A DNA stretch of 64,000 nucleotides from an uncultured Bacteroides sp. (GTDB taxonomy: Bacteria; Bacteroidota; Bacteroidia; Bacteroidales; Bacteroidaceae), in assembly GCF_963677715.1 (NCBI RefSeq), contig NZ_OY782495.1, positions 62,001-126,000 on the forward strand. Direction: 5' to 3'. The translations under genes were made by a program, and so were the position numbers. Numbering within the stretch: position 1 is the stretch's first letter; the number at the start of each line of letters is the position of its first letter. The notes beneath the pieces are model-generated. The model was not told the DNA's origin, searched no databases, and was given only the letters and a program-made list of their open reading frames with translations. Of the stretch, positions 16,919-25,983 are shown one piece after another.

Positions 16919-17155
16919 AGTAATTCTCTTTAATTTGTATATTAATGTTTTTATAGGTAATCGGCGCGTGGGTTCTCATATCTAAACCGATGGGTTTACG
17001 TCTGAAAACCGATGATCCTGCTTATGTAAAACGATCGGCATGCATATGCGGGCTCACTTCCACTAGGCTTTAAAGATACTTAATTATGGCGTTAACTCCA
17101 AATAGAATGTGTACTATTATGCGTAGAAAAAGGTCTGTTTTATTGCCTGTAATTA

Positions 17156-17187
17156 TTTGCATTTTATTGTCGGAAATAGTATATTTG
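17156..17187 (+). promoter_or_regulatory. Full promoter for the VapE/BT4734-like gene
   Basis: TTTG (17156-17159), 20 bp, then TATATTTG (17180-17187): an exact Bacteroidetes -33/-7 arrangement, 27 bp upstream of the ATG at 17215. Two copies of AAACCGATG (near 16985 and 17008) lie further upstream; their role is unknown. Confidence 0.75.
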
Positions 17188-17214
17188 TACATCAATAAAA
17201 AATGAAACGGAAGA

Positions 17215-19299
17215 ATGAAAATAACCCTTTTGAGAAAGGAGGATACGCGTGATGTCCTTAGAATAGTAAAGCTGAATACAGCGTTGGAAAACATGAAAAT
17301 GGAAACCCGTTTAAAACCTGTTTCTACATTGCGGCAAAACCTGCAATATGCCAGTAATGACAGCCGCATTATAAATATTGAGAGAATACCGCGGATGGTT
17401 TTTCAAACAGAATTTGAAAGGAGTGAGGATGCCCCTCTTATGAAAGCATACAATGGTCTTGTTATGATAAGTGTAGGAGGGCTGGGCGGTGTTCGTGAAG
17501 CTGCCGCAGTTCGCCGCAGGGTGTCTGCTTTGCCGCAAACGATGGTGGCATTTATTGGGGCGAGTGCCCGAAGCGTTAAGATAATCGTTCCGTTTTCTCG
17601 TCCGGACGGCTCGTTGCCGCAAACCTATGAAGAAGCCGAATTGTTTCATGCAAGTGCTTACCGATGGGCTGTGAGCTTCTATCAGGGGCAGTTGCAATCT
17701 TATAATTACAGAGTAACTTTGCAACGTCCGTCTTTGGAGAGCGGGTGCCGTTTTTCGTATGATCCCGATTTGTATTTCTCCCCCGACGCATATCCCATTC
17801 ATTTGGAACAGCCCGTGCAGATGCCTGCCGAAAGGACGTACAGGCAAGTGGTTGAGGCTGAAACGGATCCGTTAAAACGCATGATGCCGGGTTATAAGCG
17901 AACCGAAATTATATCTACTTTATTTGAAACATCGTTATACGCCGCTCTGGGGGAGATCGGAAATTATCGGGAGGGTGGAGATGTGAAGCCGCTTCTTACG
18001 GAGCTGGCACGCAATTGTTTCCATTCGGGCATTCCCGAAGAAGAGGTTGTGGGGTGGACTATGATGCATTTTCGCCGAAAAATAAAGGAGATTCTGGTGA
18101 GGCAAACGGTGCATAATGTATATTCGGTAGAAAAATATTTCGGTAAGTCGCCTTGCCTGCCCCTGAAGCAATCGATGGCTATCCAGACGGACGAATTCAT
18201 GAATCGTCGCTATGATTTTCGCTATAACACCATGTCTACCGTGGTGGAATACAGGGAGAAGAACACCTTCTTTTTTGATTTTCGTCCGTTAACGGAACGC
18301 GTGCTGAATACCATTGCGGTGAATGCTTTGAATGAGGGATTGGATCTGTGGGACAGGGATGTGAAACGTTGGGTAAACTCGGGACGTGTGCCGTTGTTTT
18401 CGCCCATTGAAGATTTTTTGTGCGATTTGCCCCTATGGGACGGTAAAGACCGCATCCGTGCGCTGGCCTCTTATGTGCCTTGTGAAAACGGACATTGGCC
18501 CGATTTCTTTCATCGCTGGTTCTTATCCATGGTGGCTCATTGGCGCGGAACAGATAAAAAATACGCCAACTCCACGTCGCCTCTGCTCATTGGCGAACAA
18601 GGATGCGGGAAGTCTACTTTTTGTTTGAATATTCTGCCGCCGCCCCTTCGTCTGTATTATACGGACAGCATAGACTTTAGCCGTAAGCGTGATGCGGAGT
18701 TGCAGCTCAACCGTTTTGCGCTGATCAACATTGACGAGTTCGACCAGGTCAGTGCCAATCATCAGGGCTTTTTGAAACATATTTTGCAAAAGCCGGTGGT
18801 GAATACGCGCAAACCCCACCAGACGGCGGTGCAGGAATTGCGGCGCTATGCTTCTTTTATAGCAACCAGTAACCATGCCGATCTGCTGACGGACACTTCC
18901 GGAAGTCGTCGTTTTATTTGCATCAACGTAACGGGCACAATCCGCAATGATGTGGCGATTAATTACGGACAACTGTATGCTCAGGCGGTGCAGGAGATAC
19001 GAAATGGCGAGCGGTACTGGTTCTCGCCCGAGGAGGAAGCCATTATGATGGAAAGCAATCAGGAATTTGAGCAGCAGAACCCTGCGGAGCAATTGTTTCA
19101 ACAATATTTTTGCCTTGCAGAGGAGGGGGAAGACTGTGAGAAACTACTGGCTGTTGAAATACTGGGACGGTTACAGAAAAAAAGCGGATTCAAACTCTCA
19201 TCAACGAAAATAGTACACTTCGGGCGCATACTCAGAAAGCTGAATGTGCCGATGAAAAAGGCCAAAAACGGTAATTATTACTGTGTAAAGGAACGCTGA
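17215..19299 (+). CDS. BT4734-like N-domain + VapE-type ATPase
   Basis: 694 residues. Residues about 50-190 match the primase-like BT4734/BF3469 N-terminal domain; residues about 390-630 are a virulence-associated-protein-E ATPase with Walker A LLIGEQGCGKST and Walker B ALINIDEFD, followed by FIATSNHADLL. This domain pair resembles phage and satellite primase-helicases. The promoter ends 27 bp upstream, supporting this start. The gene faces the HU-like gene and both are bracketed by ATCTTCCACC repeats, suggesting a small, possibly immobilised element. No integrase or other mobility gene is seen. Confidence 0.82.
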   Translation: MKITLLRKEDTRDVLRIVKLNTALENMKMETRLKPVSTLRQNLQYASNDSRIINIERIPRMVFQTEFERSEDAPLMKAYNGLVMISVGGLGGVREAAAVRRRVSALPQTMVAFIGASARSVKIIVPFSRPDGSLPQTYEEAELFHASAYRWAVSFYQGQLQSYNYRVTLQRPSLESGCRFSYDPDLYFSPDAYPIHLEQPVQMPAERTYRQVVEAETDPLKRMMPGYKRTEIISTLFETSLYAALGEIGNYREGGDVKPLLTELARNCFHSGIPEEEVVGWTMMHFRRKIKEILVRQTVHNVYSVEKYFGKSPCLPLKQSMAIQTDEFMNRRYDFRYNTMSTVVEYREKNTFFFDFRPLTERVLNTIAVNALNEGLDLWDRDVKRWVNSGRVPLFSPIEDFLCDLPLWDGKDRIRALASYVPCENGHWPDFFHRWFLSMVAHWRGTDKKYANSTSPLLIGEQGCGKSTFCLNILPPPLRLYYTDSIDFSRKRDAELQLNRFALINIDEFDQVSANHQGFLKHILQKPVVNTRKPHQTAVQELRRYASFIATSNHADLLTDTSGSRRFICINVTGTIRNDVAINYGQLYAQAVQEIRNGERYWFSPEEEAIMMESNQEFEQQNPAEQLFQQYFCLAEEGEDCEKLLAVEILGRLQKKSGFKLSSTKIVHFGRILRKLNVPMKKAKNGNYYCVKER

Positions 19300-19407
19300 C
19301 GCCGCAGGTGGAAGATGCATTTTGCGTTTTTTGTTTTTATAGGGGGATGTTTTTGCTTTTATTTACCATTACTATGATACAGTTTTAGATATGATATAAA
19401 CAAAAAA

Positions 19408-20103
19408 TTAGTATCCAACCGGAACAGCATAAGATTGTCTTGTCCATTTCCCTTTATAATAAGAATTGGTTACTCCTACGCCAATACCCAGTTTTCTTGT
19501 TACCTTGAATTGAATGCCTGCTCCATAGTAATTTGCGTTTCCAATAGATGACGGAACTCTAGGATCAATGCCTTCCCTGATAGAAAATTGGCCCATTCCA
19601 ACTAATTGAACGCGATCGTGTAATTTAAAGATGATGTCTAATTTCAAAGAGCCGTTAATATATGGATCTGGCTGAATAGTACCAAAATAGGTAGATGACA
19701 AGAATAAGTTCAGATTTGCAGTTAATCGATCACTTACGATAAAATGACTTTGCATACCCTGTAATGTAATACCTTCAAAAGGATTATAAGATGAATAATT
19801 ATAAGGCGTTATACGGATGTCCTGATTATTTAATTCGGGCCAGATCTTATTATTTATATTGAATAGTGGAGATATTATCGCAGAGTCTGAACGATGTATA
19901 GAATTAGCAATAGCTTCATTACTCTCTATGTATTTATCGGGTGAGAGTTCTAAATTTCTCATTTCTATAGGAATTGGGATTTGTTTCTTTGAGTTGTTCT
20001 CTATTCTGACACTATCTTTTTTATTCAGATTTTGAGAATGTACTATCTGAATAGAAAAGAACAGGGTTAAGGTGAATAGTGATGGTAAAAAATGGTTTTT
20101 CAT
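19408..20103 (-). CDS. Secreted protein of unknown function, probably outer-membrane associated
   Basis: 231 residues with a signal peptide (FTLTLFFSIQIVHS-QN). The second half alternates beta strands with aromatic residues (HFIVSDRLTANLNLFLSSTYFG, GIQFKVTRKLGIGVGVTNSYYKG), like a small outer-membrane barrel. I do not recognise the family. It is divergent from the histidine kinase gene 249 bp away, so it may be a target of that two-component system; this is inference from position. Confidence 0.6.
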   Translation of the reverse strand: MKNHFLPSLFTLTLFFSIQIVHSQNLNKKDSVRIENNSKKQIPIPIEMRNLELSPDKYIESNEAIANSIHRSDSAIISPLFNINNKIWPELNNQDIRITPYNYSSYNPFEGITLQGMQSHFIVSDRLTANLNLFLSSTYFGTIQPDPYINGSLKLDIIFKLHDRVQLVGMGQFSIREGIDPRVPSSIGNANYYGAGIQFKVTRKLGIGVGVTNSYYKGKWTRQSYAVPVGY

Positions 20104-20352
20104 ACTTATAATCTTTTATGAATGTTAAAGTATAAAGCTTGCGTTAATTACAGTAATATTCTCTGTGAAATCATCAGCAAAAATAAAAAGAATACTCTGT
20201 TTTTCATCTTATATTTGTTTTGTGACAAAGATCAGGGAAATATGGATATCAAAGTGTAATCTCCTGCTTATATAGTCTTAACTAGTCTTATTACATGCAA
20301 GAAAATTCAAATAATCATTGTAATTTTGAGCGTATACAAAATGAAATATTAA

Positions 20353-21783
20353 ATGGAATCATTTCATCGGTTTAAATATATTGTCATAATCATCATTTCA
20401 GCTATCTTTGTTGTCTTTTTATGGCAACTATATTGGTTGAGAGGATTGTATGACTCTATCGAGAACGAGACGATAGACAATGTCATGTCGTGTATAGAGG
20501 ATGCTGACAATGAAGAGTTGCAGTATCGTTTGGATATGATAAGCAGGACATCAACACAACACCGGACAATTTCAATAGATAAGTCTTTGACCGGTGAATC
20601 GGATTCGACAACCAACGTCATAGAAACAACCACTCGCAGTACTGTAAATGAGAATGATACTACAATTAAAATTCATTCGCAAAACAAAGAGATAGACATA
20701 GCCGTATTTAACCAGATCGCGAAGGAAATAAGGCTCGCCCTTCATCAGTCATTAGATACCACTATTACTATCAATTTGAATGCATTAGACAGTTTGACCT
20801 CCTTGAATTTCAAGCGTAAGGGGATTGATGCAGCGGTCTGTTATTCAGAAATAATTAATTTAAATACGAATAAAGTTTCCTACACTTCACTACATGGAGC
20901 ATCATTCAGTAAAAACACACAAGCTTTTTTATACATCTATGATACGGAAAATCATTATGCTTATAAAATATATACGACCCCGTTAGAAAAAACGATTTTG
21001 AAGCAAATGTCAGGTATCCTTATCACGACCTTTCTTATTATTTTGATCCTTGGTTTCGCCTTCGTCTATTTTATCAGGACTGTTATGAAACAACGGACAT
21101 TGGAGGAAATGAAAGATGATTTTACTAATAATATGACACATGAGTTAAAAACGCCAATTGCCGTAGCATACTCCGCTGCGGATACCTTACTTCATTTTAA
21201 ACAAGGTGACAACAAGGAAAAACGAAATAATTATCTTCAAATATGCATTGATGAACTTTTTAACTTGAGTGAGTTAGTGGAGCAGATTCTTTCAATGAGT
21301 ATGGAACGAAGAAAATCATTGATACTCTGTAAAGAAGAGATAATAATTAGGGATATGATATACTCTCTTATTGAACAGCATAAATTAAAATCGGATAAAG
21401 AGATTATTTTTAATGTGGATGTTTATCCGGAGAATCTGAGAATAAAAGCAGACCATTTTCATCTCAATAACATAATGAGTAATTTGATAGATAATGCAAT
21501 TAAATACTCCATGGGAAAAGCAATAGTAGAAATAAATGTTTATCAGAAAGATAAGTACTCTTTCATAACAGTGAAAGATCATGGTATCGGTATCTCCTCC
21601 GAAGATCAAAAATATATATTTGACAAATTCTACCGTGTACCTTATGGAAATCTTCATAAAGTAAAGGGCTATGGATTAGGATTATTCTATGTAAAAACAA
21701 TGATAGAAAAACATTACGGAACAGTATCTGTTAAAAGTACATTGGATAAAGGGTCTGTTTTCACAATTAAAATTCCTACCTAA
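20353..21783 (+). CDS. Sensor histidine kinase
   Basis: 476 residues. Two membrane helices (about 8-30 and 220-242) enclose a periplasmic sensor region of no recognised domain. The H-box is DFTNNMTHELKTPIA (phosphorylated His near residue 263); the ATPase part has NLIDNAIKYS (N-box), DHGIGIS (G1) and GYGLGLFYVK (G2). The stop codon touches the ATG of the response regulator gene, so the two are co-translated. General layout resembles RprX-type kinases of Bacteroides, but the similarity is not enough to use the name. Signal unknown. Confidence 0.92.
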   Translation: MESFHRFKYIVIIIISAIFVVFLWQLYWLRGLYDSIENETIDNVMSCIEDADNEELQYRLDMISRTSTQHRTISIDKSLTGESDSTTNVIETTTRSTVNENDTTIKIHSQNKEIDIAVFNQIAKEIRLALHQSLDTTITINLNALDSLTSLNFKRKGIDAAVCYSEIINLNTNKVSYTSLHGASFSKNTQAFLYIYDTENHYAYKIYTTPLEKTILKQMSGILITTFLIILILGFAFVYFIRTVMKQRTLEEMKDDFTNNMTHELKTPIAVAYSAADTLLHFKQGDNKEKRNNYLQICIDELFNLSELVEQILSMSMERRKSLILCKEEIIIRDMIYSLIEQHKLKSDKEIIFNVDVYPENLRIKADHFHLNNIMSNLIDNAIKYSMGKAIVEINVYQKDKYSFITVKDHGIGISSEDQKYIFDKFYRVPYGNLHKVKGYGLGLFYVKTMIEKHYGTVSVKSTLDKGSVFTIKIPT

Positions 21784-22470
21784 ATGAGTAATAAAACGAA
21801 TCGAGTTCTTTTAGTAGAAGATGAACAAACGCTTGCAATGATAATAAAAGATACATTGGAAGATGAAGGTTTTGAAATGTGTCTTGCTAAAGATGGGAAG
21901 CAAGGATTAAAAAGTTTTTTTGAAGAAAAGCCCGATGTCATGATAGCTGATGTGATGATGCCGAATATGGATGGCTTCGAAATGCTTAGGAATATTAGAC
22001 AATCGGATAGAAATACTCCGGTTCTTTTCCTGACAGCTCGCTCTTCTATTAATGATTTGGTTGAAGGTTTTGAGTTGGGAGCAAATGACTATTTGAAAAA
22101 GCCTTTTAATATGCGAGAACTTATCATCAGAGTTAAGGCTCTTATTAATAAGGCCTATATGGAAAAGTGTGAAGATAAAAAATATGAAATAGGTGGTTAT
22201 CTTTTTGATCCGATAACTCAGAAATTATTATTTTCAGGTACAGAAATCGAACTCTCTCATCGCGAATCAGAAATTCTAAAATGCTTATGTGTGAATCGTA
22301 ATAATGTAGTAGAAACAAAAAATTTATTGATTCAACTATGGGGGGATGATAGTTTTTTCAAAGGTCGTAGTTTGCACGTTTTTATCACGAAATTAAGACA
22401 CAAGTTATCGTCTGATGATAAAATCAGGATTATCAATGTCAGAGGAATAGGATATAAGCTGATATCATAA
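21784..22470 (+). CDS. OmpR/PhoB-family response regulator
   Basis: 228 residues. Receiver domain (1-120) with acidic pocket EDE near residue 12, phospho-acceptor Asp in MIADVMMP (about residue 58), Thr in FLTAR and Lys in LKKPFN. The C-terminal winged helix (about 135-228) ends with the typical LHVFITKLRHKL and NVRGIGYKL. It starts directly after the kinase stop codon. Regulated genes are unknown; the divergent secreted protein at 19408 is one candidate. Confidence 0.93.
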   Translation: MSNKTNRVLLVEDEQTLAMIIKDTLEDEGFEMCLAKDGKQGLKSFFEEKPDVMIADVMMPNMDGFEMLRNIRQSDRNTPVLFLTARSSINDLVEGFELGANDYLKKPFNMRELIIRVKALINKAYMEKCEDKKYEIGGYLFDPITQKLLFSGTEIELSHRESEILKCLCVNRNNVVETKNLLIQLWGDDSFFKGRSLHVFITKLRHKLSSDDKIRIINVRGIGYKLIS

Positions 22471-22510
22471 GACAAAATTTTGATAATAAATGAATATGAT
22501 CGCTTATAAT

Positions 22511-22551
22511 TTAAAAGAACAAGCTCGGCATTACCGGGCTTGTTCTTTTAA
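22511..22551. terminator. Bidirectional hairpin terminator
   Basis: AAAAGAACAAGCTCGG pairs with CCGGGCTTGTTCTTTT across a 5-nt loop (one G-U pair). A-tract on one side and T-tract on the other allow it to serve both the response regulator gene and the convergent GH3 gene. Confidence 0.85.
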
Positions 22552-22577
22552 GTACTTAGTTAATTAAGACTTTCAGT

Positions 22578-24887
22578 CTATTTATGGTTTTTCGCACTGA
22601 TCTCCTTCACATGTCTGTCCGGTTGAAGTGCATAATGATCTTTTTCGATCACCGTGCTCTTATCCAGATTGAATGTGGCTGTTGCCCGTATGTTGCGAGA
22701 CGAAGACCCTACTTTCACTTCATATTTCCCGGCATCGGCAACCCATGAGCTTATGCCGCTCCAAAAAGAAGCCAACGCCCGGCCATCGAGCGTAAATGTC
22801 AATGTCTGGCTTTCGTTGGGTTTCAAAAGGTGTGTCTTTGCAAAGCCTTTCAGTTCCTGAACCGGTTTTTCAATGGTGTTTTGCGGAGCGCTCAGGTACA
22901 ACTGAACAACCTCTTTTCCGGCTACTTTCCCTGTATTTGTAACGGTAACGGTAACGTCTATCTTGTCATTGAAAGTAGTGCTGCTCAATTTCAGATCAGA
23001 ATACTTGAAAGTGGTATAAGAGAGTCCGTAACCGAATTCGTATGACGGCTTTACATTGAAAGAGTCGTAATAGCGGTATCCCACATAAATGCCATCCGTA
23101 TAGAATGAGTTGATCGGATTATCGGATGGTTCTCCCGGGAAAGTCTTTGAAGAAGGTACATCGGCATATTTTACCGGGAATGTTTGTGCCGTTCTTCCTG
23201 ACGGAGCAACTTTGCCGCTCAGAATATTAGCTACTGCATTGCCACCTTCCTGACCGGTTTGCCATGCCAGCAGAATAGCGTCCGGATAATTCTTCCAACT
23301 TTCGGTCTCGATAGCTCCGCCTATATTTAAAACAACCACTACTTTCTTTTTGGCAGCGTGATAAGCGTCGCATACCTGCTGAATCATGTTTCGTTCGGCA
23401 TCGGAAAGAACGAAGTAGTCATTTTCTTTTCTATCCCATCCTTCGCCTGTAGTGCGTCCGAGAGTGATTACGGCAATGTCTGTTTTCTTTGCGCATGTGC
23501 GTATTAAGTTCTCAGAAAGTCCTATTTCCGACATCTTGTCGATTGCAAATTTCTTATCACCTCCAACTTCCTTTTTGGCATCTGTTACTGTACCAAGTAT
23601 TGAATCGATAATATTGGTGTAATAGTTCTTTAAAGGAACTGCCAACTTGTATTTTGCATTCTCCAACCCTTCTTGTAAAGAAACGGCATGGTGGTAATTT
23701 ACCTCTCCGCTACCGCTACCGCCTGTGATGAAATGATAGGACGTTTTACCAAACAGCGCCACTTCTTTTACTTTCTTGAATGGCAAAGCATTATTATCGT
23801 TTTTGAGTAATACCATTCCTTCTTCGGCAGCATGGAGCGCTGTCAGTGCATTCTCTTTCAGGTTGGGTTTGTTTGAATAATGATAGTCCTTGAAACGGGG
23901 TGTTCTCATTACGTATTCGAGAATACGGGATATGTTTTCGTCGAGTACCTTTTCATCCAATCGTCCGTCTTTGACCGCTTTGAGCAATTCTTTAGCTTGT
24001 TTCTGTTCTCCGGGCATTATCATGTCGTTTCCCGCATGCATTTGGTTTACCCAGTCTGTGCCACTGGTCCAGTCGGTGGTAACCATTCCTTTGAATCCCC
24101 ATTCTTTGCGAAGAACCGTTGTCAATAAATCATGGTTCTCGGCCGAGTGAAAACCGTTTATGCGGTTATAGGAAGACATCACCGTCCAGGGATCGGACTC
24201 TTTAACCGCTATTTCGAAGCCACGCAGATAAATCTCTCTTAAAGCACGTTGGCTAATCACTTCATTGATAGATCCGCGGTTTGTCTCCTGATTGTTGGCC
24301 GCAAAGTGCTTTATTGATGTTCCGACTCCTTCGGATTGAATGCCCCGTACCAATGCCGCAGCCATTTTACCGGCAACGACCGGATCTTCCGAGAAATACT
24401 CGAAATTTCTTCCGTTCAACGGATTGCGCTGTATGTTCAGGGCAGGTGCCAACAACACATCACAGCCATACTCTAAAACTTCGTTTCCCATTGCTTTACC
24501 CACTTGTTCCTCTAAATCGGTATTCCATGTAGATGCCATGGCAGTTGCTGTGGGAAATGCAGTGCAGTAGCGGGTACCCTGTGCGTTATCAGGTTCCGCT
24601 ACAATTCGTAATCCGGCAGGCCCGTCCGCCATCACCGTAGGAGTAATTCCCAAGCGGGGAATGTCATAGGTACATCCGGCTGCCCCGGGAACAATCACAG
24701 TGGGTTTGCCATCTTTAGGGTTGCTCCATGTGGCATTTCCCAGGCCCATCACCATATCTACTTTCTCTTCGAGTGTCATTGCTGCAATGACATCTTTAAC
24801 TTTATCTTTCCCCAGTTGAGGAAGAGATTGGGCAAAAGTCTGCCCGGCGAGCAGGCATACAATAATTGATAAATTTCTTTTCTTCAT
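22578..24887 (-). CDS. Glycoside hydrolase family 3 beta-glucosidase (BglX-like), secreted
   Basis: 769 residues. Signal peptide at the start (IIVCLLAGQTFA-QS). N-terminal GH3 TIM barrel with SIKHFAANNQE and the nucleophile Asp in MVTTDWTSG (near residue 270); the middle alpha/beta domain has MVLLKNDNNALPF and AVITLGRTTGEGWDR; the C-terminal Fn3-like domain begins near YEFGYGLSYTTF. The family removes glucose or other sugars from the non-reducing end of beta-linked oligosaccharides, in the periplasm. It is not next to SusC/SusD genes, so the polymer it serves is unknown. Confidence 0.9.
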   Translation of the reverse strand: MKKRNLSIIVCLLAGQTFAQSLPQLGKDKVKDVIAAMTLEEKVDMVMGLGNATWSNPKDGKPTVIVPGAAGCTYDIPRLGITPTVMADGPAGLRIVAEPDNAQGTRYCTAFPTATAMASTWNTDLEEQVGKAMGNEVLEYGCDVLLAPALNIQRNPLNGRNFEYFSEDPVVAGKMAAALVRGIQSEGVGTSIKHFAANNQETNRGSINEVISQRALREIYLRGFEIAVKESDPWTVMSSYNRINGFHSAENHDLLTTVLRKEWGFKGMVTTDWTSGTDWVNQMHAGNDMIMPGEQKQAKELLKAVKDGRLDEKVLDENISRILEYVMRTPRFKDYHYSNKPNLKENALTALHAAEEGMVLLKNDNNALPFKKVKEVALFGKTSYHFITGGSGSGEVNYHHAVSLQEGLENAKYKLAVPLKNYYTNIIDSILGTVTDAKKEVGGDKKFAIDKMSEIGLSENLIRTCAKKTDIAVITLGRTTGEGWDRKENDYFVLSDAERNMIQQVCDAYHAAKKKVVVVLNIGGAIETESWKNYPDAILLAWQTGQEGGNAVANILSGKVAPSGRTAQTFPVKYADVPSSKTFPGEPSDNPINSFYTDGIYVGYRYYDSFNVKPSYEFGYGLSYTTFKYSDLKLSSTTFNDKIDVTVTVTNTGKVAGKEVVQLYLSAPQNTIEKPVQELKGFAKTHLLKPNESQTLTFTLDGRALASFWSGISSWVADAGKYEVKVGSSSRNIRATATFNLDKSTVIEKDHYALQPDRHVKEISAKNHK

Positions 24888-25125
24888 GACTCTTTTCGTA
24901 TTTTAATTCAAGATATTAGTTTTCATTTACGGTTGTAATACAAGAAGTGAGCACTCATAGCGATAATATATTGTTATTTATGCCGTTATTTATAGCTTAA
25001 GTGATATTATGTTAGCATTACGAAGATAATGGTAATATTTGAATTAGCCTATTACAGCATTAATTTTTGGCTCTTCAATTTTTCTCTTTGTTCCTTTTCA
25101 GCATACTCTCATTTTTCTTGTTGTC

Positions 25126-25671
25126 TCAGTGCTTCTGAGAGTGTTGCCACTCCTGAGATGTTATGGAAAAGCATTCCATATCCATAATTGCATCGTCATA
25201 TCTTACTTCACATTGTCTAAGACAACCTTCATGGTGGAATCCGCATTTTTCAATTACTCGGCGAGATCGCCAATTATCGGGATAGCAAGTACAGCTAATC
25301 AAGTCTAGTGATAATTCGTTGAATCCGTATGAGATTACAGCTTTGGCGGCCTCTGTCATGAATCCCTTTCCCCACTGTCCTTCTGCAAGTGCATATCCAA
25401 TTATCATGGTTTTAGGATTCTGACGGCGTGGATCCGATATCAACCCGATGGTGCCGATCAATTTATTACCTTCTTCAAGGACAATCCCAAATATATTTTC
25501 TTGTCCTATGAATATTTGCCTCATGATTTCTTGAGTTTCCTCAATGCTTTCATGATGCTTCCATCCGGCTGCAATCCCTACATTGGGACTACGGCTGTAT
25601 TCATAAATATCTTTTGCATCCGACTCCTCAATGGGGCGAAGTAAAAGCCGTGGAGTTTCAATATTTCCCAT
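25126..25671 (-). CDS. GNAT acetyltransferase (RimJ/RimL-like)
   Basis: 181 residues, opening with IETPRLLLRPIEESD, with the acetyl-CoA-binding segment YALAEGQWGKGFMTEAAKAV and the terminal YPDNWRSRRVIEKCGFHHEG, all typical of the ribosomal-protein-N-acetyltransferase-like group. It would move acetyl from acetyl-CoA to an amine; the substrate cannot be told. The start lies 1 bp after the stop of the small cysteine protein gene, so they are one transcript. Confidence 0.88.
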   Translation of the reverse strand: MGNIETPRLLLRPIEESDAKDIYEYSRSPNVGIAAGWKHHESIEETQEIMRQIFIGQENIFGIVLEEGNKLIGTIGLISDPRRQNPKTMIIGYALAEGQWGKGFMTEAAKAVISYGFNELSLDLISCTCYPDNWRSRRVIEKCGFHHEGCLRQCEVRYDDAIMDMECFSITSQEWQHSQKH

Positions 25672-25672
25672 T

Positions 25673-25855
25673 TCAGTATTTCTTGAAATTATACTTCTTT
25701 CTCAATCCTTCCTGTTCTTCAGGAGAAAGCGAAGTAAAATAAGCCTTCCACCCCGGGCAGAAGTTGATGTGCCAACGCCAAAACTTACCCATAAATGATT
25801 TAGGGCTTTTGTCAAATTTTGCTCGTAGGGAGCATTTGCTGCAATTTGCTTCCAT
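25673..25855 (-). CDS. Small conserved cysteine-containing protein
   Basis: 60 residues starting MEANCSKCSLRAKFDKSPKS, then GKFWRWHINFCPGWKAYF. CxxC near the start and a later Cys with a His (WRWHINFC) could bind one zinc. I recall very similar short proteins in Bacteroides and clostridia, always unannotated. It precedes the acetyltransferase gene by 1 bp. The coding frame is preferred over overlapping ones because of the CxxC/WRWH pattern. Function unknown. Confidence 0.6.
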   Translation of the reverse strand: MEANCSKCSLRAKFDKSPKSFMGKFWRWHINFCPGWKAYFTSLSPEEQEGLRKKYNFKKY

Positions 25856-25983
25856 GTTTCATGTTTATCATTTGTTACTCGATGTGCCAATAGGCCTTTA
25901 TTATTATGAAAATCACACTCCATAGGTAGTAGCCCGAGCAGTTTGTATGATGCCTTTTATGGACTGTTGTTGATTCTTTGAAT

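Noticed and set aside
25702-25923. 73-codon frame overlapping the small cysteine protein
   Set aside because: Out of frame with the CxxC/WRWH protein and without a recognisable pattern; only one of the two can be the main product.
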